From NCBI GenBank assembly GCA_017561155.1, contig JAFZDP010000020.1:1-40733 (forward strand): 40,733 bases of DNA, read 5' to 3'. The notes under the pieces are model-generated. The model did no database searches. It had not been told where the DNA came from and was given only the letters and a program-made list of their open reading frames with translations. Below, piece by piece: positions 1 through 7,600 of the stretch (positions within the stretch are counted from its first letter, which is position 1; every line of letters begins with the position of its first letter). The position numbers and the translations under genes were made by a program. The stretch comes from Bacteroidales bacterium. GTDB taxonomy: Bacteria > Bacteroidota > Bacteroidia > Bacteroidales > P3.

Positions 1-349
1 CAATAACACTAGATAATTTTTCTAATGGATTACCTAAGTTTGATAGTTTTTGTAGTGTTATTTCCGAATCGAAAAGGCTAACATTGCCATGCTCTTTATA
101 CTGTCTCATTATTGTATTGTTTTTATCTTGTATAAAAACGAAAATTCTATATCTATATTATTGATAATCTATATTTTAATTTTTAGAAGTCGCCTTGAAA
201 TATTCTCGCTAAATGGTGTAATGGTAAAAGAAGATGAAACAAATGGAATAACTACTACTATAGATGTATCATCCCTTGCAAAGGGAACATATTTAGTAAA
301 AATACATACAATAAAAGGAATAGCTACAAAAAAACTAGTAATAAACTAA
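1..349 (+). pseudogene. Remnant of a T9SS cargo gene (C-terminal sorting domain)
   Basis: The last ~55 codons read as a type A T9SS sorting domain: LEIFSLNGVMVKEDETNG, then IDVSSLAKGTYLVKI, ending KKLVIN before TAA. This is the usual secretion and cell-surface anchoring signal of large Bacteroidetes exported proteins. Upstream the frame is broken. Codons from position 3 to about 180 are open in a different frame (LDNFSNGLPKFDSF) and hit a stop, and the sorting-domain frame has stops before position 89. A methionine at 89 is available, but what follows (YKNENSISILLIIYILIF) is not a signal peptide and looks like a degenerate upstream part of the same domain. I read this as the 3' end of a decayed gene that starts outside the window. 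A sequencing frameshift is the alternative. Confidence 0.6.
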
Positions 350-450
350 TTTATATTACGAGTAGAAAAGACTTTCACACATATTCGCTAATCATAATAC
401 GGCTCGTCAAGGAGAAAGTTGACAAAACACCAACAATATAAATAATAGAA

Positions 451-480
451 AGCAGTTGCAATGCATTGCAACTGCTTTTC
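451..480. terminator. Palindromic terminator after the T9SS remnant
   Basis: A perfect inverted repeat, AGCAGTTGCAATG joined directly to CATTGCAACTGCT, is followed by TTTT. The stem is about 13 bp and symmetric, so it could act on either strand. It lies about 100 bp after the end of the T9SS remnant and before the rpsF promoter. Confidence 0.7.
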
Positions 481-481
481 A

Positions 482-517
482 ATATTTATTGCCACAACAA
501 AAAGTGACAATAAATAT
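482..517. other. Second hairpin next to the terminator
   Basis: ATATTTATTG at 482-491 is the reverse complement of CAATAAATAT at 508-517. The inner CAC/GTG extends the stem to about 13 pairs with one mismatch, around an A-rich loop. It directly follows the terminator at 451-480. Role unknown: a back-up terminator or an RNA-stabilising structure is possible. Confidence 0.4.
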
Positions 518-716
518 CTGTATATTTACTGAGAAAATACACCATAGAAGAATAGGGTAAAATACGATAAAAAACATGAATTAGAAACGAAAAAACAGCT
601 TAATAATGAAATAATAAGAACATTTCAATACAAACATTAAACAATAACAATCAATGCATTATGATATAAATATCAAAAAAGGAGTTTAAAAGTTGGCGTA
701 ATTGAAAAAAAAATAG

Positions 717-725
717 TAATTTTGC
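717..725 (+). promoter_or_regulatory. Bacteroidetes -7 promoter element for rpsF operon
   Basis: TAATTTTGC matches the Bacteroidetes primary sigma -7 consensus TAnnTTTG(C). A TTGG at about 693 is at a plausible -33 distance. The implied transcript has a leader of roughly 30 nt before rpsF. Confidence 0.7.
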
Positions 726-759
726 AAACTTAAATCACAATAAAAATATATAAATAATT

Positions 760-1104
760 ATGGTAAAACAATACGAAACCGTTTTCATTATGACTCCCGT
801 TTTGTCTGACGAACAGATGAAGGAAACGGTAAAGAAGTATCACGACTTCTTAGAATCAAAAGGTGCAGAAATCATCTTTTCGAACAATTGGGGTATGAAA
901 AAACTAGCATACCCAATCAAGAAAAAAACAACAGGATTCTATTATTTGATAGAATTTAAAGCAGAGGGTAGCGTTATCGCCGAACTTGAAACAGCATACA
1001 AACGTGACGAACGTTTGCTTCGTTTCTTGACTGTATCGTTGGATAAACATGCAGTAGCATACAACGAAAAGAAACGTGCTGCAAAAAAAGAACAAAATGT
1101 TTAA
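760..1104 (+). CDS. rpsF: 30S ribosomal protein S6
   Basis: Ribosomal protein bS6, which binds with bS18 to the central domain of 16S rRNA. The 114 residues begin MVKQYETVFIMTPVLSDEQMK and contain WGMKKLAYPIKKKTTGFYYL, the usual S6 beta-strand core. A Lys-rich tail (KKRAAKKEQNV) follows. Length is normal for the family. It is the first gene of a three-gene operon with rpsR 24 bp downstream. No single-strand binding protein gene sits between them, unlike the rpsF-ssb-rpsR order of Firmicutes. There is no clear Shine-Dalgarno sequence before the ATG, only an A-rich leader. Confidence 0.97.
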   Translation: MVKQYETVFIMTPVLSDEQMKETVKKYHDFLESKGAEIIFSNNWGMKKLAYPIKKKTTGFYYLIEFKAEGSVIAELETAYKRDERLLRFLTVSLDKHAVAYNEKKRAAKKEQNV

Positions 1105-1128
1105 GTAATCTTTAAAACAAATTTGAAA

Positions 1129-1395
1129 ATGGCTAACGAAACTGAAATAAAATATTTAACCCCTATTGCTGTTGAAACTCAACGCAAAAAATATTGTAGA
1201 TTCAAAAAATTAGGAATCAAATACATTGATTACAAAGATGCTGATTTCCTTTTGAAGTTTGTAAACGAACAAGGTAAAATTCTTCCTAGAAGAATTACCG
1301 GCACTTCTAACAAATACCAAAAGAAAGTATCTCAAGCTGTTAAAAGAGCACGTCATTTAGCTTTGATGCCATACGTTGCTGACTGTTTAAAATAA
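1129..1395 (+). CDS. rpsR: 30S ribosomal protein S18
   Basis: Ribosomal protein bS18, partner of S6 in the small subunit. From the ATG at 1129 the protein is 88 residues. It carries the family signature [18 protein letters not shown] near the N-terminus and the basic stretch [17 protein letters not shown], followed by [16 protein letters not shown] six bases upstream in frame is not needed and would only add two residues. It lies between rpsF and rplI in the operon. Confidence 0.96.
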   Translation: MANETEIKYLTPIAVETQRKKYCRFKKLGIKYIDYKDADFLLKFVNEQGKILPRRITGTSNKYQKKVSQAVKRARHLALMPYVADCLK

Positions 1396-1400
1396 TAATT

Positions 1401-1406
1401 AGGAGG
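1401..1406 (+). promoter_or_regulatory. Strong Shine-Dalgarno of rplI
   Basis: AGGAGG sits 8 nt before the rplI ATG at 1415. Full Shine-Dalgarno sites are uncommon in this window, so this one is notable and fixes the rplI start. Confidence 0.8.
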
Positions 1407-1414
1407 AAGAATAA

Positions 1415-1864
1415 ATGGAAGTAATATTAAAACAAGACATTCATAACTTAGGATATAAAGACGATGTTGTAACTGTAAAAAATGGTTACGCTAACAATTA
1501 TCTTCTTCCAATGGGATATGCTGTTATGGCTACTCCTACAAACAAGAAGATTCATGAAGAAAACATGCGTCAACGTGCATACAAAGAAGAAAAAATCCGC
1601 AAAGAAGCAGAAGTTCTTCAAGCTGCATTACAAGGTAAGTCAATCCGCGTAGCTGCTAAAGCAGGTGCTAATGGACAAATATTTGGTTCGGTAAACAACA
1701 TTCAAGTTGCTGAAGCTTTGAAAGAACAACACAACTATGATGTTGATCGTCGTAAAATACTTGTTGACGGTTTGAAAATTAAAGAAATTGGTACTTATCC
1801 TGTGGTTATAAACATCCACAAAGATATTAAAGCTGAAATTAATGTTGAAGTATTTGCTGAATAA
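1415..1864 (+). CDS. rplI: 50S ribosomal protein L9
   Basis: Ribosomal protein bL9, a large-subunit protein with two domains joined by a long helix. The N-terminal rRNA-binding domain is typical: MEVILKQDIHNLGYKDDVVTV, then GYANNYLLPMGYAVMAT at about residues 24-41. The connecting helix runs from about 45 to 75, and the C-terminal domain from about 80 to 149 includes GANGQIFGSVNNIQVAEAL. The 149-residue length is normal. The start is fixed by AGGAGG at 1401-1406. It is the last gene of the rpsF-rpsR-rplI operon, and a terminator follows 45 bp after the stop. Confidence 0.97.
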   Translation: MEVILKQDIHNLGYKDDVVTVKNGYANNYLLPMGYAVMATPTNKKIHEENMRQRAYKEEKIRKEAEVLQAALQGKSIRVAAKAGANGQIFGSVNNIQVAEALKEQHNYDVDRRKILVDGLKIKEIGTYPVVINIHKDIKAEINVEVFAE

Positions 1865-1909
1865 GCTGTACTGATATTTTCTTTTTCATAGTACAATTTT
1901 TAGGTTAGG

Positions 1910-1940
1910 GACTCTCGACTATCGTTGAGAGTCTTTTTTT
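1910..1940 (+). terminator. Rho-independent terminator of the rpsF-rpsR-rplI operon
   Basis: GACTCTC at 1910-1916 pairs with GAGAGTC at 1927-1933 and is followed by a run of seven T. It lies 45 bp downstream of rplI. Confidence 0.85.
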
Positions 1941-2483
1941 ATTGTTTCCGTAAGGTATACAACAATCAGAAATAGGATTTAATAAATTCAACAGACAAAC
2001 GATACATAATATTCAAATCAGTAACAACTACTCAGAAAAAAGCATTCACAATCCATTGGGGCATTATATATTGTAAGAACTTACGCAAATACTTAACTAT
2101 AAAAGATTGCAATATTGAGAAATAATCGCATCAGTAGCCAATATAACCATTCAAAACATTTTCTTGCCAGAGACAAGAATTATAGCAGAAACAGCTACTT
2201 TAATCTACATATTATTATAAACAAAATATCATTACATTAAGTATATGGAGTCCTTTACGATTGTTTACACCTCACCTTTACACTATACAGATTCTCTTCT
2301 ATCAATAATAATGAACCATTACATATATGTAAAGACAATCGTACCATCAATGTAACAAAATTTGATGCCTTATACATATATATCATAGAAACAATGACAG
2401 GCAAACAAAAATTTGGCAGTTCCTGATCAAAGAGTCTGTATTTAGAGATAAAACATAATTCGTACCCATCATTTCACAAAAAA
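1941..2483. other. Gene-free interval between rplI and the HIT gene terminator
   Basis: About 540 bp with no credible open reading frame on either strand and no recognisable RNA gene. The sequence is A/T-rich, with stops in all frames. Imperfectly related inverted stretches (TTTACGATTGTTTACA near 2255 and TGTAAAGACAATCGTA near 2338) are the only structure I see. It could be a decayed gene or an unrecognised non-coding RNA. Confidence 0.4.
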
Positions 2484-2511
2484 GGGTGACTTTCTACAAC
2501 AAAAGCCACCC
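2484..2511 (-). terminator. Terminator of the greA-HIT operon
   Basis: Read on the minus strand, GGGTGGC (2511-2505) pairs with GTCACCC (2490-2484) around a 14-nt loop and runs into TTTTTT. It lies just beyond the HIT gene stop at 2538. Confidence 0.75.
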
Positions 2512-2537
2512 TTTATATATATCAAACTAATGGAGAT

Positions 2538-2933
2538 TTACTCCATTTCTTTTGCAATTTTAGCTGCAAGGTCGGTAAACTCTTGTTGAGTAAGAGCCAC
2601 ACGTTCCTTTTTGAAATCCAAGTCACCTACACCATTAATAGGCACAAGGTGAATGTGAGCATGAGGTACATCGATACCAATCACTGCCACTCCAACTTTT
2701 ATACATGGTACTGCTTTGGCCAATGCCTTAGCAACCTTTTTGCTGAAAAGATGAAGACGTGTAAATGTTTCGTCGTCTAAATCGAAAATATTATCTACTT
2801 CCTTTTTAGGGATAACTAACACATGACCTACAGCAATAGGCGATATATCTAAAAACGCCAAACAATCATCAGTTTCAGCCACACGATAACAAGGGATTTC
2901 ACCTTGACATATTTTTGTGAATATAGAAGCCAT
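2538..2933 (-). CDS. HIT family nucleotide hydrolase
   Basis: Histidine-triad protein of the Hint/HinT branch, which hydrolyses nucleoside phosphoramidates or related nucleotide conjugates in the cytosol. The catalytic triad motif HAHIHLVPI is at residues 91-99. The N-terminal signature is also clear (SIFTKICQGEIPCYRV, then AFLDISPIAVGHVLVIPK). The 131 residues fit the family. It follows greA by 20 bp on the same strand, so the two are probably co-transcribed, and a terminator lies about 26 bp past its stop. The exact substrate cannot be read from the sequence. Confidence 0.92.
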   Translation of the reverse strand: MASIFTKICQGEIPCYRVAETDDCLAFLDISPIAVGHVLVIPKKEVDNIFDLDDETFTRLHLFSKKVAKALAKAVPCIKVGVAVIGIDVPHAHIHLVPINGVGDLDFKKERVALTQQEFTDLAAKIAKEME

Positions 2934-2953
2934 AAAAGTATATTTTATAATTT

Positions 2954-3427
2954 TTATCGTTCTACCGACATTACTTCGAATGTCATAATTCCAGCAGGAA
3001 CATTTACTTCAACTACATCTCCTACCTTTTTTCCCAACAAAGCTTTAGCTATTGGCGAAGATACAGATATCTTGTTTTTCTTTATATCTGCTTCGCTTTC
3101 CGGTACTATTTCGTAAGAAATTTCTTTATTAGTTTTAGTATTTTTTATTTTCACTTTCGATAGCAACAGAATCTTAGAAGTATCAAGTTTAGATTCGTCC
3201 AACAATCTTGAATTAGCTACCAAATCTTGCAATTTAGATATACGAGCTTCCAATAAGCCTTGAGCTTCCTTAGCTGCATCGTACTCTGCATTCTCAGACA
3301 AGTCGCCTTTATCTCTTGCTTCAGCAATAGCAGCCGAGGCAGCAGGACGTTCTTTGGTAATCAAATAATTCAACTCCTCTTTAAGCTTTCTCAGCCCTTC
3401 TTCGCTATAATACTTTATTTCTCCCAT
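2954..3427 (-). CDS. greA: Transcription elongation factor GreA
   Basis: GreA rescues backtracked RNA polymerase by stimulating cleavage of the nascent transcript. The 157 residues show the N-terminal coiled coil (YYSEEGLRKLKEELNYLITKE onward). The tip signature ARDKGDLSENAEYDAAKEAQ at about 37-56 supplies the acidic residues that reach the polymerase active site. The C-terminal FKBP-like domain includes SPIAKALLGKKVGDVVEVNVP. The length is typical. It is upstream of the HIT gene on the minus strand with a 20 bp gap. No clear promoter motif was found upstream. Confidence 0.96.
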   Translation of the reverse strand: MGEIKYYSEEGLRKLKEELNYLITKERPAASAAIAEARDKGDLSENAEYDAAKEAQGLLEARISKLQDLVANSRLLDESKLDTSKILLLSKVKIKNTKTNKEISYEIVPESEADIKKNKISVSSPIAKALLGKKVGDVVEVNVPAGIMTFEVMSVER

Positions 3428-3531
3428 AATTATTTAGGTTTTAGCAGTCAATTTTTACAGTTATATATTAAATTTTCCCGAAGAAATAATATAACAATTA
3501 TCTCACGGTTTTGCTTTTCGATACATGTAAA

Positions 3532-3566
3532 ACATTAGGAAAGACCATATAGGTCTTTCCTAATGT
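3532..3566. terminator. Perfect 15-bp hairpin between the Por operon and greA
   Basis: ACATTAGGAAAGACC at 3532-3546 is followed after ATATA by its exact reverse complement at 3552-3566. It sits 25 bp past the stop of the PorV-like gene (minus strand). On the minus strand it is followed by TTTTACATG, consistent with termination of the envelope operon. Confidence 0.75.
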
Positions 3567-3591
3567 AAAAATTCTATGTAAGATACCTATT

Positions 3592-4662
3592 TTAGAAGCT
3601 CAAAACAACACCTATAGAGTGCGAACCTTTGAAAGGAGCAGCTGATCTATAAGAGTAGTCTATTCCTACAGTAGGAACAGGTTTATCACCTTTTTGTTTT
3701 GACAAAGGCACTTTTAAAGTAGCACCGGCAGTTGGACCAGTCAAAGCGCTAGTACGATTTACATCGCTGAAAATATCGTTTTGATAAACGAAACCAGCAC
3801 GTACTTGGAACATATTCAATAAAGAATATTCGGCACCTACGATAAAGTTATCTTTCATAAAAGCATTTGAAGTAAAGTTACCTGCCAAAGTCAAACGTTG
3901 GTCGTAAGCTTCAAATAAGAAGTCGTAAGACAAACCAATATTCAAACAAGTAGGCATTTCAAATGCTTGAGAACGTTCTTCAACAGTCTTAGATACATCA
4001 CCCCAATCAGTAAGAGTACGAGCTAAACCGTCGCCAGAGAAACTCAAAGCAGGTCCTATGTTCTTCAACGAAACACCGAATTTAAATTCGTTATCGTCAC
4101 CGGTTACATATTGAATACCTGCATCGATAGCAACACCCATAGCAGAAACGTTGTCAGTCGACTCAGAAATAACCTTAATGTTCACACCACCATGAATACT
4201 AGTAGAGAACATGTGAGCATACATAACGTTAACGTTGAACAACGAAGGAGAATAAGTACCATTTGCACCTTGTTCAGGGCTTTCTACAGTAGTGATAGGA
4301 ATATCACCAAAACCTACGCCCATAATAGCAAGACCAATAACATCTGCTTCACCTAAACGTTGACCAAAACCGAACGCATTGATAGAAGCACCGTAGTTGC
4401 TAAACCATTGAGTATTTGAATAAACAACTTCAGTTGTACCTAAGAAAGATAAACCGGCAACGTTGGTATATACAGCTTCAACACCTTGTGCACAAGCAGT
4501 GTTTACACCGCCCCAACCGGCACTACGTGCCCATGGGTTTATTAGCAATTCATTAGCACCGGCAGTACCACGACGGTCATCATTCCCTGCTATAGCGGCT
4601 TCAACTGAAAATACTGCGATCAGCGAAACCAAAACTAATATTTTACTATATCTATTTTTCAT
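3592..4662 (-). CDS. PorV/PorQ-like outer-membrane beta-barrel protein
   Basis: This 356-residue protein has a signal peptide (about residues 1-25, ending EAAIAG). It then shows the opening seen in the PorV/PorQ family: AGANELLINPWARSAGWGG, then VEAVYTNVAGLSF. The rest alternates like barrel strands and ends in the aromatic-terminated strand SIGVVLSF. PorV of the type IX secretion system shuttles cargo from the translocon to the surface attachment complex. Paralogues often sit beside particular cargo genes. Here it is the last gene of an apparent operon, 31 bp after the 1626-residue sorting-domain protein, and a strong hairpin terminator follows. A dedicated shuttle role is inferred from this context, not shown. 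It could instead be a structural porin of the same fold. Confidence 0.8.
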   Translation of the reverse strand: MKNRYSKILVLVSLIAVFSVEAAIAGNDDRRGTAGANELLINPWARSAGWGGVNTACAQGVEAVYTNVAGLSFLGTTEVVYSNTQWFSNYGASINAFGFGQRLGEADVIGLAIMGVGFGDIPITTVESPEQGANGTYSPSLFNVNVMYAHMFSTSIHGGVNIKVISESTDNVSAMGVAIDAGIQYVTGDDNEFKFGVSLKNIGPALSFSGDGLARTLTDWGDVSKTVEERSQAFEMPTCLNIGLSYDFLFEAYDQRLTLAGNFTSNAFMKDNFIVGAEYSLLNMFQVRAGFVYQNDIFSDVNRTSALTGPTAGATLKVPLSKQKGDKPVPTVGIDYSYRSAAPFKGSHSIGVVLSF

Positions 4663-4693
4663 ATCAATTCTATATTTTATCTTCTAGTGTTAA

Positions 4694-7600
4694 TTAAAAT
4701 TGGAATGCATTTAAGTCAACCGGACGCATAGTTCCAAACCATTTTACTATTTTTTCACCCATTGGTGTAGAAACATGAATCAAGTACATACCACCTGATA
4801 TTGGCAATCCTGTATGTGTTTTCAAATCCCAATCCAATGTATAACCTGTAGAAGTGCTACCTGCATCTGTTGGTGAAGGGCCCAAACGTCTTACCAATGT
4901 TCCATCTACTGTAAAGATAGATACTGTAGAGTTTGCAGGAAGATTTGTAATACGAACACGAGTATCCAACTGACTTGATGTTTCGTAAGCAGAGTTACTG
5001 TAATATGGATTTGGCACCACACCGATGTTATCTAAGATAGATGCAGTCAAATCTTCATTATTTTCATATTGATTTGTCAATGTAACAACATCACCTGTCA
5101 TCTCGAACATGTACATTGGGTTGTTAGAGTTTTGCAATCCTAAACCACAGTTTACAGGAGCTGTCAAGTTGTGGCTATAGTATTTAGCGTATGGTTTCGA
5201 TACATTCAAATCAATAGTTACATCGCAAGGAATATCTTCGTAAGAAGTATAAACGAATTCGCTTGAAGTAGCGATCGGCATATTTACCCACATTACGCTA
5301 GCAAACAACAAACCTGCAGAGTCGCGAGTAGCAAGCATATATTTACTATCTTCAGAATACAACAAACCATTTGTAGCGTAACGATCTTCTTGTTTCATCA
5401 AGCGTTCCAAAGAAGTAAGCATTTGCCAAGCCCATTTACCTTCGTCGTACGATGGAGTTTTGTAATAATTAGAAGCTCTTTGATCTTTCTTGAAGTCTTT
5501 GTACAATTGATTGTTTGCACCAAGGATGTAAATATAGTGACGTCCACCCATTACATAATCGCTAGATCCTAATACAGTTTCAGCAGTTGGATTCCACAAC
5601 ATATCTGTACCGTTTTGGTTAGGATAACGAGAGTCTTCACCGAACATAATGTTCAAACGTTCACCTGTTTCAACATTGATAGCATATCCTGGGAACCAAC
5701 CCATACCATATTTGTATTCAGCAGTATCAACATTACCATCCTTATCAACAGAAGCAGCTTTACGCAATTGGAAACGACGTGCATTACCTTCAGATTGAGT
5801 GTAGTTGTCGCTCATTTCCAATACAGGACAACGAGTCCATTTAGATTTATCTTTAGTTATAACTACGCGTACACTAGAAGTATTGTTCATATCAGCAAAT
5901 GTCAAAGAAGCATTTGTTGAATGATCGTAGTAAGAACGATATACTTTTTCGTAAGGTTCTTTAAAGTAATTGTGTCCACCATTAGCACTTGGTTTACCAT
6001 TAGCATCATATTTAAATTCAGATTTATCAGCAACATAGTATCTCAAAGAGAATGCTGGGTGATAGTCTAACATAGAAACCAATGCATAAGGAGCCCATGT
6101 ACCATTAGAAGCAGTAGAACTTTGAAGAACTTTTTCGAATGTTTCTTCTTTATCTATAGCGTAAGTTTGATAAGTACCACGAGATTCTTCATAAACAGCT
6201 TTATAGTAGTCTTCGTCCAAATAAGGTTCTTGCGAAACAACAACATCTCCGTAACCAGACAAGAATGCGTTACGATTTTCGTGAATGAATTGGTTACCCG
6301 AACGAATCCAGTTATATTGCATGTAGCTATCATTATCAGGAACACCTGCCAACCACATTTTGTCAATATCTGTAAATTCCATTTCAGCGCCCAAGAAAGT
6401 ACCGGCGTTTACATAACCACCACCGTATGCTTTAGATTCAGTAGTCGACGACAAATCGATAGGAGTAGCTACCTCTTTACCATCAGAAACACAGATAGAG
6501 ATACCTAAATCTAATATCAATTGTTCATTGTAACGTCCGATAGCTTGTTCAGATTCGATAGAATATACGTCATCGTAAATAGCACTACCATCTTCGCGAG
6601 AAATAGTCCACATTGCAGAAGCACCAACACCGTTAAATTTAATCACAAATTTACCAGGTTTTACGCTTAATGGGTCTACTATACGGATAGATAGAGGACC
6701 GTAGTTCTTTTCGTAACGTGGGTTAGTAATAATCCAAGGATCATTCATACCATTAGTTTCCATAGTAGCAGCATGAGCAGTAGGTTCAACCCCAGGAGCA
6801 CCCATTAACTCTTCGATAGAACTTTCAGTCAAACGTAAAATGTTGTTACCATTACCGAAACCTTCAATACGAGTGATGTAAGGAGAAGTTCCGTAAGCAG
6901 CTTGAACTATAGTACCACCATTTTCAGTTGTTGGATCGTGAGGCATAACTTTGATAGGCTCGATAGAACCTTGTTTTTCGTTTTTACGACCGGCCAAATA
7001 TGGAGTCTTTTGTCCGTCAAGTTTAGCAGCATCTGTTGGATCGTAAGCTTTATAACGGTTGTGAGCATAAGCTACAGCTATAAAGTAATATTCTTTATTG
7101 TTTACCAATGCAGTGTTATTACCTGTAGCGAAAGCATCGTTAGTAATTCTGAAAGAGTGTTGGATTCCTTTGTTAGCACCGGAAACTTTTACAGAAGGAA
7201 CTAAAGCACCGATAGTACCATTCATTTCGTAGTTAACCAATTTTCCGATAGGCAATGTTTTTGCTTCGTCGTAGTAGTTTTCAATATCGCATTGAGCAAC
7301 CAAACGAGCTTTAGTTTCATCGCCAAGGTCAGTAACAGATACTGTACCATCTTTCAATTGATAGATTTGATAACCTTCGAATTTGTAAGATCTTTCTTCG
7401 TCAGTATACATTTTTGTTTCAGTTTCTTGACGAGTAGTAGTTACTATATTTCCGTTACCATCGATAAGAGGATTACCGGCAGCATCGCGAATAGTATCTA
7501 ATACATTTACTATAGTTGAAGCAAATTTAGCTATAGCATGATCTTGTTCGTTGTATTTTTCTTTATAGTTGTTAGAGTTAGGATTATCGTAAGTCAAATA

